The notes below the pieces were generated by a model. It did not search any database and had not been told where the DNA came from. It was given only the letters and a program-made list of their open reading frames with translations. A stretch of 45,362 nt of DNA from a virus. The translations under genes and the position numbers were made by a program. Location: positions 1 to 45,362 of IMG/VR virus record IMGVR_UViG_3300010148_000024; one strand, 5' to 3'. How positions within the stretch are numbered: position 1 is the first letter of the stretch; the number at the start of each line of letters is the position of its first letter. Below, one piece after another: positions 25,085 through 35,700 of this stretch.

Positions 25085-27637
25085 GTGGGCGTTCACTTAA
25101 CTAAAAGTCAAGCGATTCGCTTTAACGGCGTTACTGATGGTATAGTCGTTCCTACCGGACAATTCCGTGAATCGGGCGTTGATTTGCTTGGCCCTGCTTA
25201 TGATGCAACAAATCCATCCCCCACCGCAAATACCAGAAAAAGTCACGCTACCAAAATTGGCAGGTTGCATTTACCGAATCAAAGCAACTCACTCAATGCT
25301 ATTTTTAATGATTTTACAATAGATGCGTTCATAATACCTGATTCGGGTGGAGTTGTTGTTGAAAAACCCGGTTGTTTTATCTTAAAAGTTGGTGAACCTT
25401 GGGGTGTTGGTGGAATTGTTTTTGGCGTTGAAACTATTGATGGGTTTTATACGGCCCAAACAACATACAATGTTAATACTGCTGTTCCTTGGAGTGGCGC
25501 AGACCAAATGACATCAGCGACCGATACGGCTTTGTATTCCCCCTCCGATTTGGTGCTTGGAGAGCAACCTTTAATGCTCATTACGGCTCAATACACTGGC
25601 GTTGAATTGAAATTGTTTGTCAATGGAGATTTGGTTGCTAAATTGAATTTGGGAGAACAACGGCTGTTAAAGAATGATTCTTCGGATTTGTTTATTGGTG
25701 GTCGAGGTGGAGAGTTCCGAGGCGTAATTGAAAGTGTCCGTATCAACCGAGGAATCACCGCCCCTGTTGTTCAGCCCTTGACTTTACAAGATGCAACAAT
25801 TGGGCTTTGGGATTTCAATGACGATATAAAAATCCCTCAAATCCATTTCTTTGACAACGCATTTGAAGCCTCCCCCTCTCAATCAAAAGACGGCGCAGGG
25901 CTTCACGATGGCAAAATTGACACGCCGTTTGTATTGATTGGTTATGATTTTGAACGAGGCGGCCCAAGTGCATTAGGTTCTTTTAGGATTTACGATCCTC
26001 CAACAAACAACGGAACATCAATGGGTGTAAGTGATTCGTTCAAGGGTATTGAATTGCTTGGTGCTTACATTACAGGGCTTTCACCTTATGAGGTTCGGGT
26101 TCGATATGTCGAATCGAGTCAAGTATTCGTAATTGGCGATTCTCAAGAATACACGCAAACATCTGTTGGCTATCGTTCTTCATCCACTATCTCAAAGTCA
26201 ATTTTAAATGCTGTAATCAATCAATCATGCACTCATCCCGTCACTGGATTAGCAGACACCCCTTCTACAAAATTAAACGGTTTGAATGTTGAAGGTGCGA
26301 CCAGCCCTCTAAATCCAATCGAAAATCCTGTTGAAAGAATACGGATACATTCTTTGGATTTTGCGAATGACAAAATTATTTGTTCATCCGTGTTCCTTCA
26401 ATCCGAACATTCTTCGGCGGCTAATCGTTGGGATCCAGCCGACAGGGGGTTATTGTATAATCACGCCGATGGAACACCTGTTTGGCTTACATTAGGCAAT
26501 GGCGATTTAGTGCTTGATGACGGCACAACATCGCATCATCGAACCGTAGCCGCCGCCAATGCTAATCCTCGGAGACTTGATGTGACAAACGAAGGAATCA
26601 ACTTAGCGTCTGGCGGAACCGAAGGGCGGCCTAAAGACGCATACACACGCGCTTTATTCACTCAAGGACAGCGTTTTGAAGATAAAAGTAAGGAGAGGAA
26701 TACTGCTTATTTCATGGCTACAAGAAGTCGAAAACCAACTAATTATCTCGATTTAGTAAATGATACCGGCGTTTTAGTCGAGGGTAATTTGGCAAGCGAC
26801 CTTTCCGAAAATCCCGACCCGCCGGTTTTAGTTTCGCCAGAAGGAACCTTTGCGCCTATTGCGGTTTTAGATGCTGGCGCACAGAATTATTCAAATGGTG
26901 CAACCGCAACTGTTTTTGTCGATACGAACCCAAACAATAACAGTTTAGATGCAAGCGGGGCGGCAGATTTCAAACATAACTTCTACCCTAAAGGAACATG
27001 GGTCATGGAGGAAAACGGGGCTTATTTCAACGGGCATGATTGTCTTAAAGCAACCACCGAGGCATTGTTTATGCTTGGCAATGCAAGCGGGAATGCGAAT
27101 GCTTTTGTTGCGGCAGATACAATTGGGGGTTGGTCTGTTTTTGCCTATATACGCCCTGTATGGCAATCCGGCACAGCAACAGTGCTTTTTGCCGCCGACA
27201 ACGGCACTGGAACGCCTGCTTCAACACATGTTACCGAAACGGGTTCTGGAACCTATCTCATCGACGGCCCCGGTGCTGGTTCGGCAACAGTATCCCCCTC
27301 CGCAACAACTCAAAGCACACTGCTTGTTGAAATCTCTTTAGACCCAATAACAAGAAACATATACATTTTTCATCGAGGCGTTTTGGTTCATACCTATGCG
27401 GGCGGTAGTGCTGGTGTTTCATCCGATTTAAGCGGTTTTGTTTCCTTGTTTGGCTCCGATACAGCCGCTTCTTTCAATGCCGCAAACCCCCCCAACACCT
27501 CAATATCGGGTTCAGGCAGTGGTTCAGTGGCTAATTTTAGAGTAGCAGAAGTTTTGATATACGGTCTTGGTGGTGCAAATCATATGGCCCGCAATGCCGT
27601 TAATGGGTATTTTTTGAATAAATACGGACATCTATGA
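25085..27637 (+). CDS. Tail protein with two LamG/concanavalin-like domains
   Basis: An 850-residue protein starting with GTG at 25085, immediately after the previous TAA. Residues about 70-225 (NDFTIDAFIIP ... VELKLFVNGDLVAKLNLGE ... FRGVIESVRINRG) and about 680-850 (GWSVFAYIRP ... IYIFHRGVLVHTYAGG ... VAEVLIYGLGG) both follow the jelly-roll LamG/ConA-like lectin pattern. These bind glycans or act as structural surface domains. The middle is unrecognised. This is probably an outward-facing tail-tip component that helps host recognition. Confidence 0.82.
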   Translation: MGVHLTKSQAIRFNGVTDGIVVPTGQFRESGVDLLGPAYDATNPSPTANTRKSHATKIGRLHLPNQSNSLNAIFNDFTIDAFIIPDSGGVVVEKPGCFILKVGEPWGVGGIVFGVETIDGFYTAQTTYNVNTAVPWSGADQMTSATDTALYSPSDLVLGEQPLMLITAQYTGVELKLFVNGDLVAKLNLGEQRLLKNDSSDLFIGGRGGEFRGVIESVRINRGITAPVVQPLTLQDATIGLWDFNDDIKIPQIHFFDNAFEASPSQSKDGAGLHDGKIDTPFVLIGYDFERGGPSALGSFRIYDPPTNNGTSMGVSDSFKGIELLGAYITGLSPYEVRVRYVESSQVFVIGDSQEYTQTSVGYRSSSTISKSILNAVINQSCTHPVTGLADTPSTKLNGLNVEGATSPLNPIENPVERIRIHSLDFANDKIICSSVFLQSEHSSAANRWDPADRGLLYNHADGTPVWLTLGNGDLVLDDGTTSHHRTVAAANANPRRLDVTNEGINLASGGTEGRPKDAYTRALFTQGQRFEDKSKERNTAYFMATRSRKPTNYLDLVNDTGVLVEGNLASDLSENPDPPVLVSPEGTFAPIAVLDAGAQNYSNGATATVFVDTNPNNNSLDASGAADFKHNFYPKGTWVMEENGAYFNGHDCLKATTEALFMLGNASGNANAFVAADTIGGWSVFAYIRPVWQSGTATVLFAADNGTGTPASTHVTETGSGTYLIDGPGAGSATVSPSATTQSTLLVEISLDPITRNIYIFHRGVLVHTYAGGSAGVSSDLSGFVSLFGSDTAASFNAANPPNTSISGSGSGSVANFRVAEVLIYGLGGANHMARNAVNGYFLNKYGHL

Positions 27638-27646
27638 GGGGTAAAA

Positions 27647-30600
27647 ATGCCGGAAAAATTAACCGAACCTTCTGAAGATTTCGCCGCGACTGGTTTGACG
27701 GCTTACAATCTTATAGAAGGCCGGTATTTTAACCGCAAATTACCCGACCCCGACGCTCAAGAGATTAAAAGAACAATACAAGGTATTTCCGATTCTTTTT
27801 CTTATCAAGCCGACGATTTAGGTTTAAAGTCAATGGTTTCAGAAAACGATTCTGTTAAAATTACAGAAGCGGTGTATAATGGTGAAGTGTTGAGGGTTCA
27901 AAACCAAAGCACACTTGTTTTAGAAAACAAAGACCAATCAGGAGTGTATTTCAATCGGCTGGTTTATGAATCAAGTAAAGGGCAATTTGACCCATTTACA
28001 AATTCAGTCTTGCCCGGTTCATCATTTGATGAAGTCATCGGTATTGCCGTTGAGGATATTCGGCCCTTCTTACTCAAAAATTTGGATATTAAACATCGAG
28101 CCGACATGGTAGATGGCAAGCCTACAAACCCCACATACATTCAACATTTAACTCCCGAAAAAGAATGTCGAGTCGCAGTGATTGAATTAGATATTGAAGC
28201 ATTGGGTTTAGCCGTCAATCCAAAACTGCCAAATCGTATTTTGGTGTATTATGATGCAATTGATTTGACCGGCGAAGTGATTGCTGGAACATCTCTTAGT
28301 GAAAGCAATGTAAATGCTGGATTTGCTACATATCATGCTAATGGCGATAAGGGATATTTAGTCGTTAAAAAGACAATACCTTCTATGAGTAGCATATATG
28401 ATTTTACCGAACAAACGGGGGCTGAACCAATCACCAATAGAAGGCCGCTACGAGATATAATCATGCGACCTTACGGTTTAGGCGCGGCAGACCCGCAACT
28501 TTCAACCACTGCGTTGAAGGAATCGACCTACCCTCTAAAAATAACAGCACCCGGCGGTTTGGTTTCAATACCTGTTAAGAATTTCAATAAAGAATTAAAA
28601 AATCATACTATGAGTTCAGCACCTTTTGGCGGCATTACACCTTCTCCATTCATCAATGTAGATAAGTGCGTAAGTGTTCAAAAAACCTCTTTACAAGGAT
28701 ATGGCAGACCCATTGGTGTGCCTTCTATTACTACTCCAGATGACACTATTCAAAGCAATTATAACAATTTGACAGTCGTTTCAGGAGGGGGAGGCGACCT
28801 TACAGCACACACTTCTTCTAAACAAACCCCTTCTTCGTTTTCAAGAGCAAACCTGCAAGTTTTTGACATCATCGACAATGTAATTGAAAACAATGAAAAC
28901 ATTTTATTGATACACCCCACGAACAAAAATAGGCATAGTGGATTGAGTGATTTTATTTCACTTAATGATAATGCTCTTGACCCTTCAATTGTTTCAATTG
29001 AAAACACAGTGATGAAGGGCAGGGTTGAAGAAATTGCACCACAGATTTCTGCATCCGGCGATTCACACATTACAATCAAAGGTCGATCTCAACTGATGGA
29101 TTTAGCAGACCAGCGTTCAGAAAGAGATTTTGAATTGTCAAAGGGTATGCCGGTGAAGGAGATTGGTGACTTAGGAACGCCAACCGTTTCAATGACTTTA
29201 GGTGGATTGGGACAAGGGGGGATAGACATACAAAAAAGTTATGTCGAAAACCCAATTTTGAAAGGATGGAAAGATAGAATTGTCACATCAGGTAATCCTT
29301 CTGTTCGTAACGATAAAGCAACATCTACGCTTTATGCTTCGACTCGCTCATTGGTTGAATTACCTATTTTTCCTTCAATGATGTTTGACACTGAACACTT
29401 GTTAAAATCATCAGTAGAGAAAGGCGACCCTTTGCCAACCGACAAATGCACTACGCTTACCATAGATTGCACTATGACGGCAATGAACCGCCCGCAAATG
29501 TCGGAGTATGAAAACCGGTTTTCAAAGGATTGGGGAATGTATAAACCGTGTGCTTCATTAAAAGTAAATGATGCTTCACACGGTCAAAAAATCCGTTGCA
29601 TGAAACCTTCAGTGCAAACAGTGACTATTGCAGGCTCGGCATGGGATACATCGGCCACTGATTATGAAATTGATTTAAGATGCCCTACGGCTGGATTTTT
29701 AGTGGGGATGTCGGTGTTGATTGGCGAAGGAGGTTTTCTTGCCGCTTATCCTCATGGAATCTCCGGCGTAATCACTGCGGTTCCTTCATCCTCCGCAATG
29801 ACAGTGAAAGCCTATAACCCGCTTGAAACAACGGAGATAAGCACCCATCCTTACCGGCAAGCATTGAGAAGCGGCGCAACCACCTCTACAATTTATGCAG
29901 GCATTCCTATTGTTCTTGGCGATATATTGCATGTGCCGGGAATGACAACAAATACTTCGGGAGATAGGGATACAGTGCGGGGGCGTTTAGCAGGCTCTAT
30001 TCAATCGGCATTCGGCTTGGCATCAACTCAAGTGCAAACAGACAAACACGATACACATAAAATATGGATACATTCTGATGGCCCAGATATGGGCGCATTT
30101 GAAGTCGATCCTTTAGAGAATTATATGCCTCGCAATGACCGACCTTTGATACCTGATATTGAATGTCGCTCGGCGGCGTTGAACCTTATTGGAAAAAGCA
30201 GTAGCGGAGATGTAAGGTATGTTATGCCTATGGATTTGAATTTGGGAGAAATCGCCGCAAGTAAAGGAGATTTTGAAAGTTCATTTAATGAAATAATTCG
30301 TCGTATAAATCAAGCCGGACATCCTAATGCAAAGAATTTGGCAGGGGGCAGTGCCTTTGACCCACCTTACATTTTTACAAGCGGTTATTCAACTTCAATC
30401 GACACTGGCTCTCACATGGGCTATGTAAGGGCATTCGCAGGTAAAGCGGTAGAAAGTAAAAGTGGAGAGAGGGGTTTTAGCATTGTAATTCATAGCACAG
30501 TGCCGGGTGCGGCTGGCCGCAACTTTGCTGTTTGGATTGATAACAAAAGCCCTAATCCTTACCGGCCAAGTAGAGCGTTTGGGTTTGGCGGCTTAGTCGC

Positions 30601-32698
30601 TACAAATAGCCGACATTTCAAAGCCAATTCATTCCCTGCGCCATTGCCATTAGGTGATGATGGAGAAACATATTTGCCAATTACTACCTTTACAGGTGCG
30701 GTTCACGGTTCTCAATTGTTCAACCCAGATAACACAGTGACGACATATCCTGATGTTCGGCGTAGATACGACGGTATAGGGTCGCATACGGTGGTGAATA
30801 CTGTTATTTCACCTACTGTAAAGCGCATTGGGGCCACTACAATGAATGCGGCGGCAAGTGCAACCCATAACATGATTAAGCCGTTGCCAGCCTTGTTTTC
30901 TACCGGCGCAACACCCCCTCAAATCAACCATTTGGCGATAGAAGGCAAAGGTATAGATCATTGGTATAGGACATTTAGAAACATGAATGAGTATAACGGA
31001 GATATGGTTGGAATCATAAGAGTAAATGACCGCTTGGCTGAATTTAGGTCGATGACGCGTAATCCTATAAACAGTAATGATTTTGGCGAGGATTGCGTTT
31101 TTCTAAAGGACATAACACCTTACAAAGATGTAGGGGCGTTTTACGAACAATTTTTCGCTGAAGAAAACGGCGGGGGCGGTAGTGCCATTGCTACTGTTCA
31201 AGAAGTCGAAGTTGAAATCATTTGGCCGCCAAAGGATAGTCAAGGAATTCTGTTCTTTGGCGGAGGTCATACAGGAGTTGTTGCCGACATTGCAGATGGG
31301 ACTGGTCGAAATTATGAAAATGAATACAAGCACTATTATTCAAAACCGATAGTTCCGGGTGATTATAACACTGGTGCAACTATTGTAAGCGGGGGGAACC
31401 CTAACCTGCCTTTGCTTGAAAAACTTGGAGGTTTTGTTGGATTTCAAAATTTAGGAGATGTTTCGACAGCATCCGCTATTTTGGACTTTACCGACATAAA
31501 GAATGAGGATACTCTAAATGAAGCGTCATTGAGAGGCTTTCACCATAAAAGCGAATTAGACTCCGCAGGTAAATTGACCGACCTTTGCTTTCTTTATGCT
31601 CGTTTAAATACAACAATTAGTGGTAGTAAAAACCAAGATGGAACGCTTTTAGTAAATGATTTGGATGATTCGCCTTTATGGGTAACTACAAATGGCACTC
31701 TTACTGCTGTCAATGGCCCTGCTTACAATGCCAATAAAGATTCGGGCAGTAAAGGCATACCTATCGGTCACGGAGATTGCGTGGCGTTATTTGATAGCAA
31801 CAATACACCTGCAATTTATACATACAATGGCGTAAAAAACATTGATACTAATAATTTTACAATCAGTGCGTGGATAAAACCAACTGGAACAGGGGCTTCG
31901 GCCTTTTTTTCAGGGCCGGTAATTCATGGTATTAAGTCATCATCACCTTGGGGGCTACACATTGGCGGCTCAACCGGAGGAACAGATTTAGGCAACATCT
32001 ACATTGGATTAACTTATCCATCAGGGGATGCAAGCAATCCAGTAAATGTCGCATTCTTAGACACCACTGCATTGAATCGAGGAAAAATGACTTATGCGGG
32101 TGGGCAATGGATACATGTAGTTGTAGGTCTTAAAGAGGGAGAGCCGATTTGTTATTTGGGTAGCACAGGGGACTTGTATAGAGAACCGGGTGGTGTGCCA
32201 AGTGAAAGTAATGCTCTCATTGATTTGTCGGAGTTTATGAAATTCACAAAAGACCAACATTACAAAGGTAATTCGCCAAACAATGATGCAAATGGTTTTC
32301 GAGTCAATCAAACTGGTTCAGCCGACCACCCTGCGGTTTTATCTAACATTGCCAACGGCAAAAGACAAAATGAAATGGTAACAATTGGCATGGCTTTGAT
32401 TGGTGCGCCGGATATTGAGATTGACCCCGGAACAGGGAATTTTGCAGAAGGCCCGCCACCGCCAATGGATCATTTTGGTGACGGTGTGACTACCAGTGGT
32501 TATTTTCATGAAATAGGAAATGTCGAAGATACATCAACAAGGTATTATGGAACTGTGGCATCGTCATTAACGACGGGGGCTAATCATGCAGGCCCAATTC
32601 ACTTTCAAGGTGGTTCTTTGGCCGATGTTGCAGTATTCAAAAGAGGATTGACTTTTGCAGAAGCAACGACTCTTTTTACTGGTAAAGGTGTGTGGTGA
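27647..32698 (+). CDS. Large tail-tip protein with C-terminal LamG domain
   Basis: A 1683-residue protein with ATG 27647 after GAGGGGTAAAA. Most of it is beta-rich with many Asn, Thr and Gly residues. The C-terminal part (from about residue 1400: NFTISAWIKPTGTG ... QWIHVVVGLKEGEPICYLG ... LADVAVFKRGLTFAEATTLF) is a LamG-type lectin domain. The N-terminal 300 residues resemble a structural base rather than an enzyme. It is probably part of the tail tip or a fibre. No hydrolase motif is recognised. Confidence 0.82.
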   Translation: MPEKLTEPSEDFAATGLTAYNLIEGRYFNRKLPDPDAQEIKRTIQGISDSFSYQADDLGLKSMVSENDSVKITEAVYNGEVLRVQNQSTLVLENKDQSGVYFNRLVYESSKGQFDPFTNSVLPGSSFDEVIGIAVEDIRPFLLKNLDIKHRADMVDGKPTNPTYIQHLTPEKECRVAVIELDIEALGLAVNPKLPNRILVYYDAIDLTGEVIAGTSLSESNVNAGFATYHANGDKGYLVVKKTIPSMSSIYDFTEQTGAEPITNRRPLRDIIMRPYGLGAADPQLSTTALKESTYPLKITAPGGLVSIPVKNFNKELKNHTMSSAPFGGITPSPFINVDKCVSVQKTSLQGYGRPIGVPSITTPDDTIQSNYNNLTVVSGGGGDLTAHTSSKQTPSSFSRANLQVFDIIDNVIENNENILLIHPTNKNRHSGLSDFISLNDNALDPSIVSIENTVMKGRVEEIAPQISASGDSHITIKGRSQLMDLADQRSERDFELSKGMPVKEIGDLGTPTVSMTLGGLGQGGIDIQKSYVENPILKGWKDRIVTSGNPSVRNDKATSTLYASTRSLVELPIFPSMMFDTEHLLKSSVEKGDPLPTDKCTTLTIDCTMTAMNRPQMSEYENRFSKDWGMYKPCASLKVNDASHGQKIRCMKPSVQTVTIAGSAWDTSATDYEIDLRCPTAGFLVGMSVLIGEGGFLAAYPHGISGVITAVPSSSAMTVKAYNPLETTEISTHPYRQALRSGATTSTIYAGIPIVLGDILHVPGMTTNTSGDRDTVRGRLAGSIQSAFGLASTQVQTDKHDTHKIWIHSDGPDMGAFEVDPLENYMPRNDRPLIPDIECRSAALNLIGKSSSGDVRYVMPMDLNLGEIAASKGDFESSFNEIIRRINQAGHPNAKNLAGGSAFDPPYIFTSGYSTSIDTGSHMGYVRAFAGKAVESKSGERGFSIVIHSTVPGAAGRNFAVWIDNKSPNPYRPSRAFGFGGLVATNSRHFKANSFPAPLPLGDDGETYLPITTFTGAVHGSQLFNPDNTVTTYPDVRRRYDGIGSHTVVNTVISPTVKRIGATTMNAAASATHNMIKPLPALFSTGATPPQINHLAIEGKGIDHWYRTFRNMNEYNGDMVGIIRVNDRLAEFRSMTRNPINSNDFGEDCVFLKDITPYKDVGAFYEQFFAEENGGGGSAIATVQEVEVEIIWPPKDSQGILFFGGGHTGVVADIADGTGRNYENEYKHYYSKPIVPGDYNTGATIVSGGNPNLPLLEKLGGFVGFQNLGDVSTASAILDFTDIKNEDTLNEASLRGFHHKSELDSAGKLTDLCFLYARLNTTISGSKNQDGTLLVNDLDDSPLWVTTNGTLTAVNGPAYNANKDSGSKGIPIGHGDCVALFDSNNTPAIYTYNGVKNIDTNNFTISAWIKPTGTGASAFFSGPVIHGIKSSSPWGLHIGGSTGGTDLGNIYIGLTYPSGDASNPVNVAFLDTTALNRGKMTYAGGQWIHVVVGLKEGEPICYLGSTGDLYREPGGVPSESNALIDLSEFMKFTKDQHYKGNSPNNDANGFRVNQTGSADHPAVLSNIANGKRQNEMVTIGMALIGAPDIEIDPGTGNFAEGPPPPMDHFGDGVTTSGYFHEIGNVEDTSTRYYGTVASSLTTGANHAGPIHFQGGSLADVAVFKRGLTFAEATTLFTGKGVW

Positions 32699-32700
32699 AT

Positions 32701-35700
32701 ATGACTGAAACAACCATTTACCGAAAGAAAATTTATCCCTCAAAAAACACTTCTTTGGGAAGCACGACATCTGGTTATCCGCTTTCTGGTTTTTTAGCGA
32801 TGCACTTTACATATCCCGACCTTGAATATGCGGATGACATCACTACATGGCAATATGGGACAAATACGAATAATTGGAAACAAGGTCTTCAAGTTATCAT
32901 AAAAACAAGTTTTGCCGATTCGGGGGTTCCCGTTCCGACCACTACAACTAATTTGCTTGGAATTGATTTAGCGGCGGCGGCCACTGCCTCTTCAATGTCG
33001 TTTGATTTAGGCACTGAAAGAGCAACTCGATACATTGCCGCCCAAATTAACGCTCATCAATCGCAACAACTCTCAACGACTGGCGCAACAAAATTGCTAA
33101 AAGCACGATATGTCCGAATGTCGAGTCGGCCTTCTTGGGATACTGATGCTCCGGTTCAAATATCGGCAACTCAAATTGTAGTCAAATTCACCGAACACAC
33201 TTTACTTGGTGGTCGCCATTTTGAGAGAGGCTATCCTTCTGATTTGCCCCAATCAGGAACAATTGTCGTTTTGGTGTCTGGCACTGAAACCACCTACAAT
33301 TATACCGCAATAAACGAGTATAATCAAAAAGGATATGCTATTTTGACTGTTTCGGGGTTGCCGGGTTATTCATCTACGGGTGTTCCGGCAAATTGGACTA
33401 CGGCTAAAATTACTGGCGAGCCGGAAAAACACACTATTGTATTTTCATGGAATCGAAACAGGACTGCCGAAGATGGCACTGCTACCGGATATGCTAATTT
33501 CAACGACGACATTTATTGGAGTCCAGCAAACATGGGGCCGGTGGTTCAAGGCGTTGGCGGCGTTCCTTTATGGAGATTGATTGCGAAGCCGATGGATGGC
33601 GGGAATATGGCTTTGCCATCGCCTCATCGAGTGTATAGAGGTGGAGGGGGCAAAGCAGGTGTCACCGAGGCAAGTGGGGGCGGCTATTGTCGCTTTTCTA
33701 TCGAAGGTCTAAATTCTTGTTATTCCCCTGCTGTCCCTGCACCAGATTACAACATTACAGAAGCAACTATTGAGGGGATTACCGAAGCCGGTCAAGCATT
33801 AGTCACTAATAACCAACCATTGCACATTGAACCTCTTGAATATGGTTCTACTATGCGGGCCAAAACATCAATTGTTCAATATGAAAATGGCTACACTTCA
33901 AATTTCAACAGTGTTGAAAATACAATTGGTTCTTCTGGCAATAAATTAGGTAATGCAAATGTGTTTCATGCCGATCCAACCAAAGACAAGGGCTTGAAAT
34001 CAACAGTAACTAACGAAATGTATGCTCGACCATTCCGTTTAACTGATACAATAAATACGAACACTGTTGAAGACATGTTAATTTCAAATGAAGAAAAGGT
34101 CTTTGATGACATGGATGTTATTGACGATCAAGGCAATGTATTGACTTTACAAGGCGGCTCTCCATTCGGAACCGTAATCAAGGATTTTGCGGTGAAAACA
34201 AATCGTAAAAGAACCGATTCGACCGATGAAGCATTTGGCCCTTCGGCCCCCAATGGTTTGTTTGAACCAAACATGGAAATCCAATTACCCGACGACAAAG
34301 AGATACCCGGAGAAATCTTTGTTCGCACAGGCCACGACAGGGTTCAAGCATGGTCGAATAAGTCATGGGGCATGGGTGGCTTGTCGGCCCCCGACCCTCG
34401 ACCGGCTGGTGTCCCTGAAGCAAGCAATGAGCCATCACAGTTTGATACGCATGATAGAATGCTGGTATTTCACTGTAAAAGAATCCGTCATGGTTATGGA
34501 GAGTTTGTATCTGGCATTGAATACAATACTGAATCCAGTTTTGCAGTAATACCAAGCGGTAGCACCAGATTCTTTACAGCGCATAGGGCGAGCGACCATG
34601 TAGAACGAGGTTCGGTTCTAAATCAAACAACAAACGGCACATTATCTACAACTAAATATCCACATCATCGGATTCGCTTTGGCCGTCAAGGTCACTCTCT
34701 TGTAACTCCAATGGGTCATCGAGGGACACCAATGGCGCATAGGCGGCAATTGCATCGTTCATTCGGTTCATCTTATTCGCTTATGTTTGAAGCAAAGACC
34801 GAACATAAGCACTTTGGTTTTGGTAATGGTGAATCTTCAAATTCGGCTACCAGATTCAATTTAGACACTTTAGAAACTAAAGGGGTTGCGGGATATACAA
34901 CGAATGCAGGTTCATTTTCGGGTGATGGGTTGCCAACAACTGAACACCTCGTCGGTTCTCGTTTGCATAATCATAAATCTCACTATTCTTCTATAACGCC
35001 AAGAACAAATTTAGATTATTTGATTGCGCCGGGACAAAACCATACTAAGGTTGAAGGTTCGCCTGAAAAGGTATCTCAAGGAACATTGGTTGAAACTGCA
35101 ATCAGCAGTGTAAATCGGCCAACGCATTTGACTTTAACCGATGCTTTGTCTTTAACTAATAGAGCAAATACAGCAAGCGAATTCATGGTAAATGGATTTT
35201 TGTTGGGTAATCCTTCTATGATTGGCGGCAGACCTGAACCTCCGACTGCAACATTTTATACAACTACTGCTGGAAGTGTTACTGTTTGGAGTGTAAGAGG
35301 GGCAAATGAAGGTGTTTTAGTGCCTCGGTCGGCAACAGAATTGGCAACAACTCCGCCATTGATATTACATGACCCAGATTCGCTTAATATGGCGGCTGTT
35401 CCTATTTATGGCGGCTCATCATACACCGTTTCAGAGCATACCGACATGGGGCTAATGAAAGACTCCGACACCAATACTGGCGCAACCCCCGACGCGTTCC
35501 TTTGCACATGGTTGGCTGAATACAGTCACCCTGCACTTTTGGGAACTTCAAGAGAACATTACCTTACATTCCGTTATCGAGAATCGGGAATGCCAAGAGC
35601 AACAAATTACCCTGCAACAAACGGCTTGTTCTTGAGAAATTATTCAAATCAATCTACTGCTGGACTTGCCGTAAATGCAAAACCATTTGAGATGCTTTAT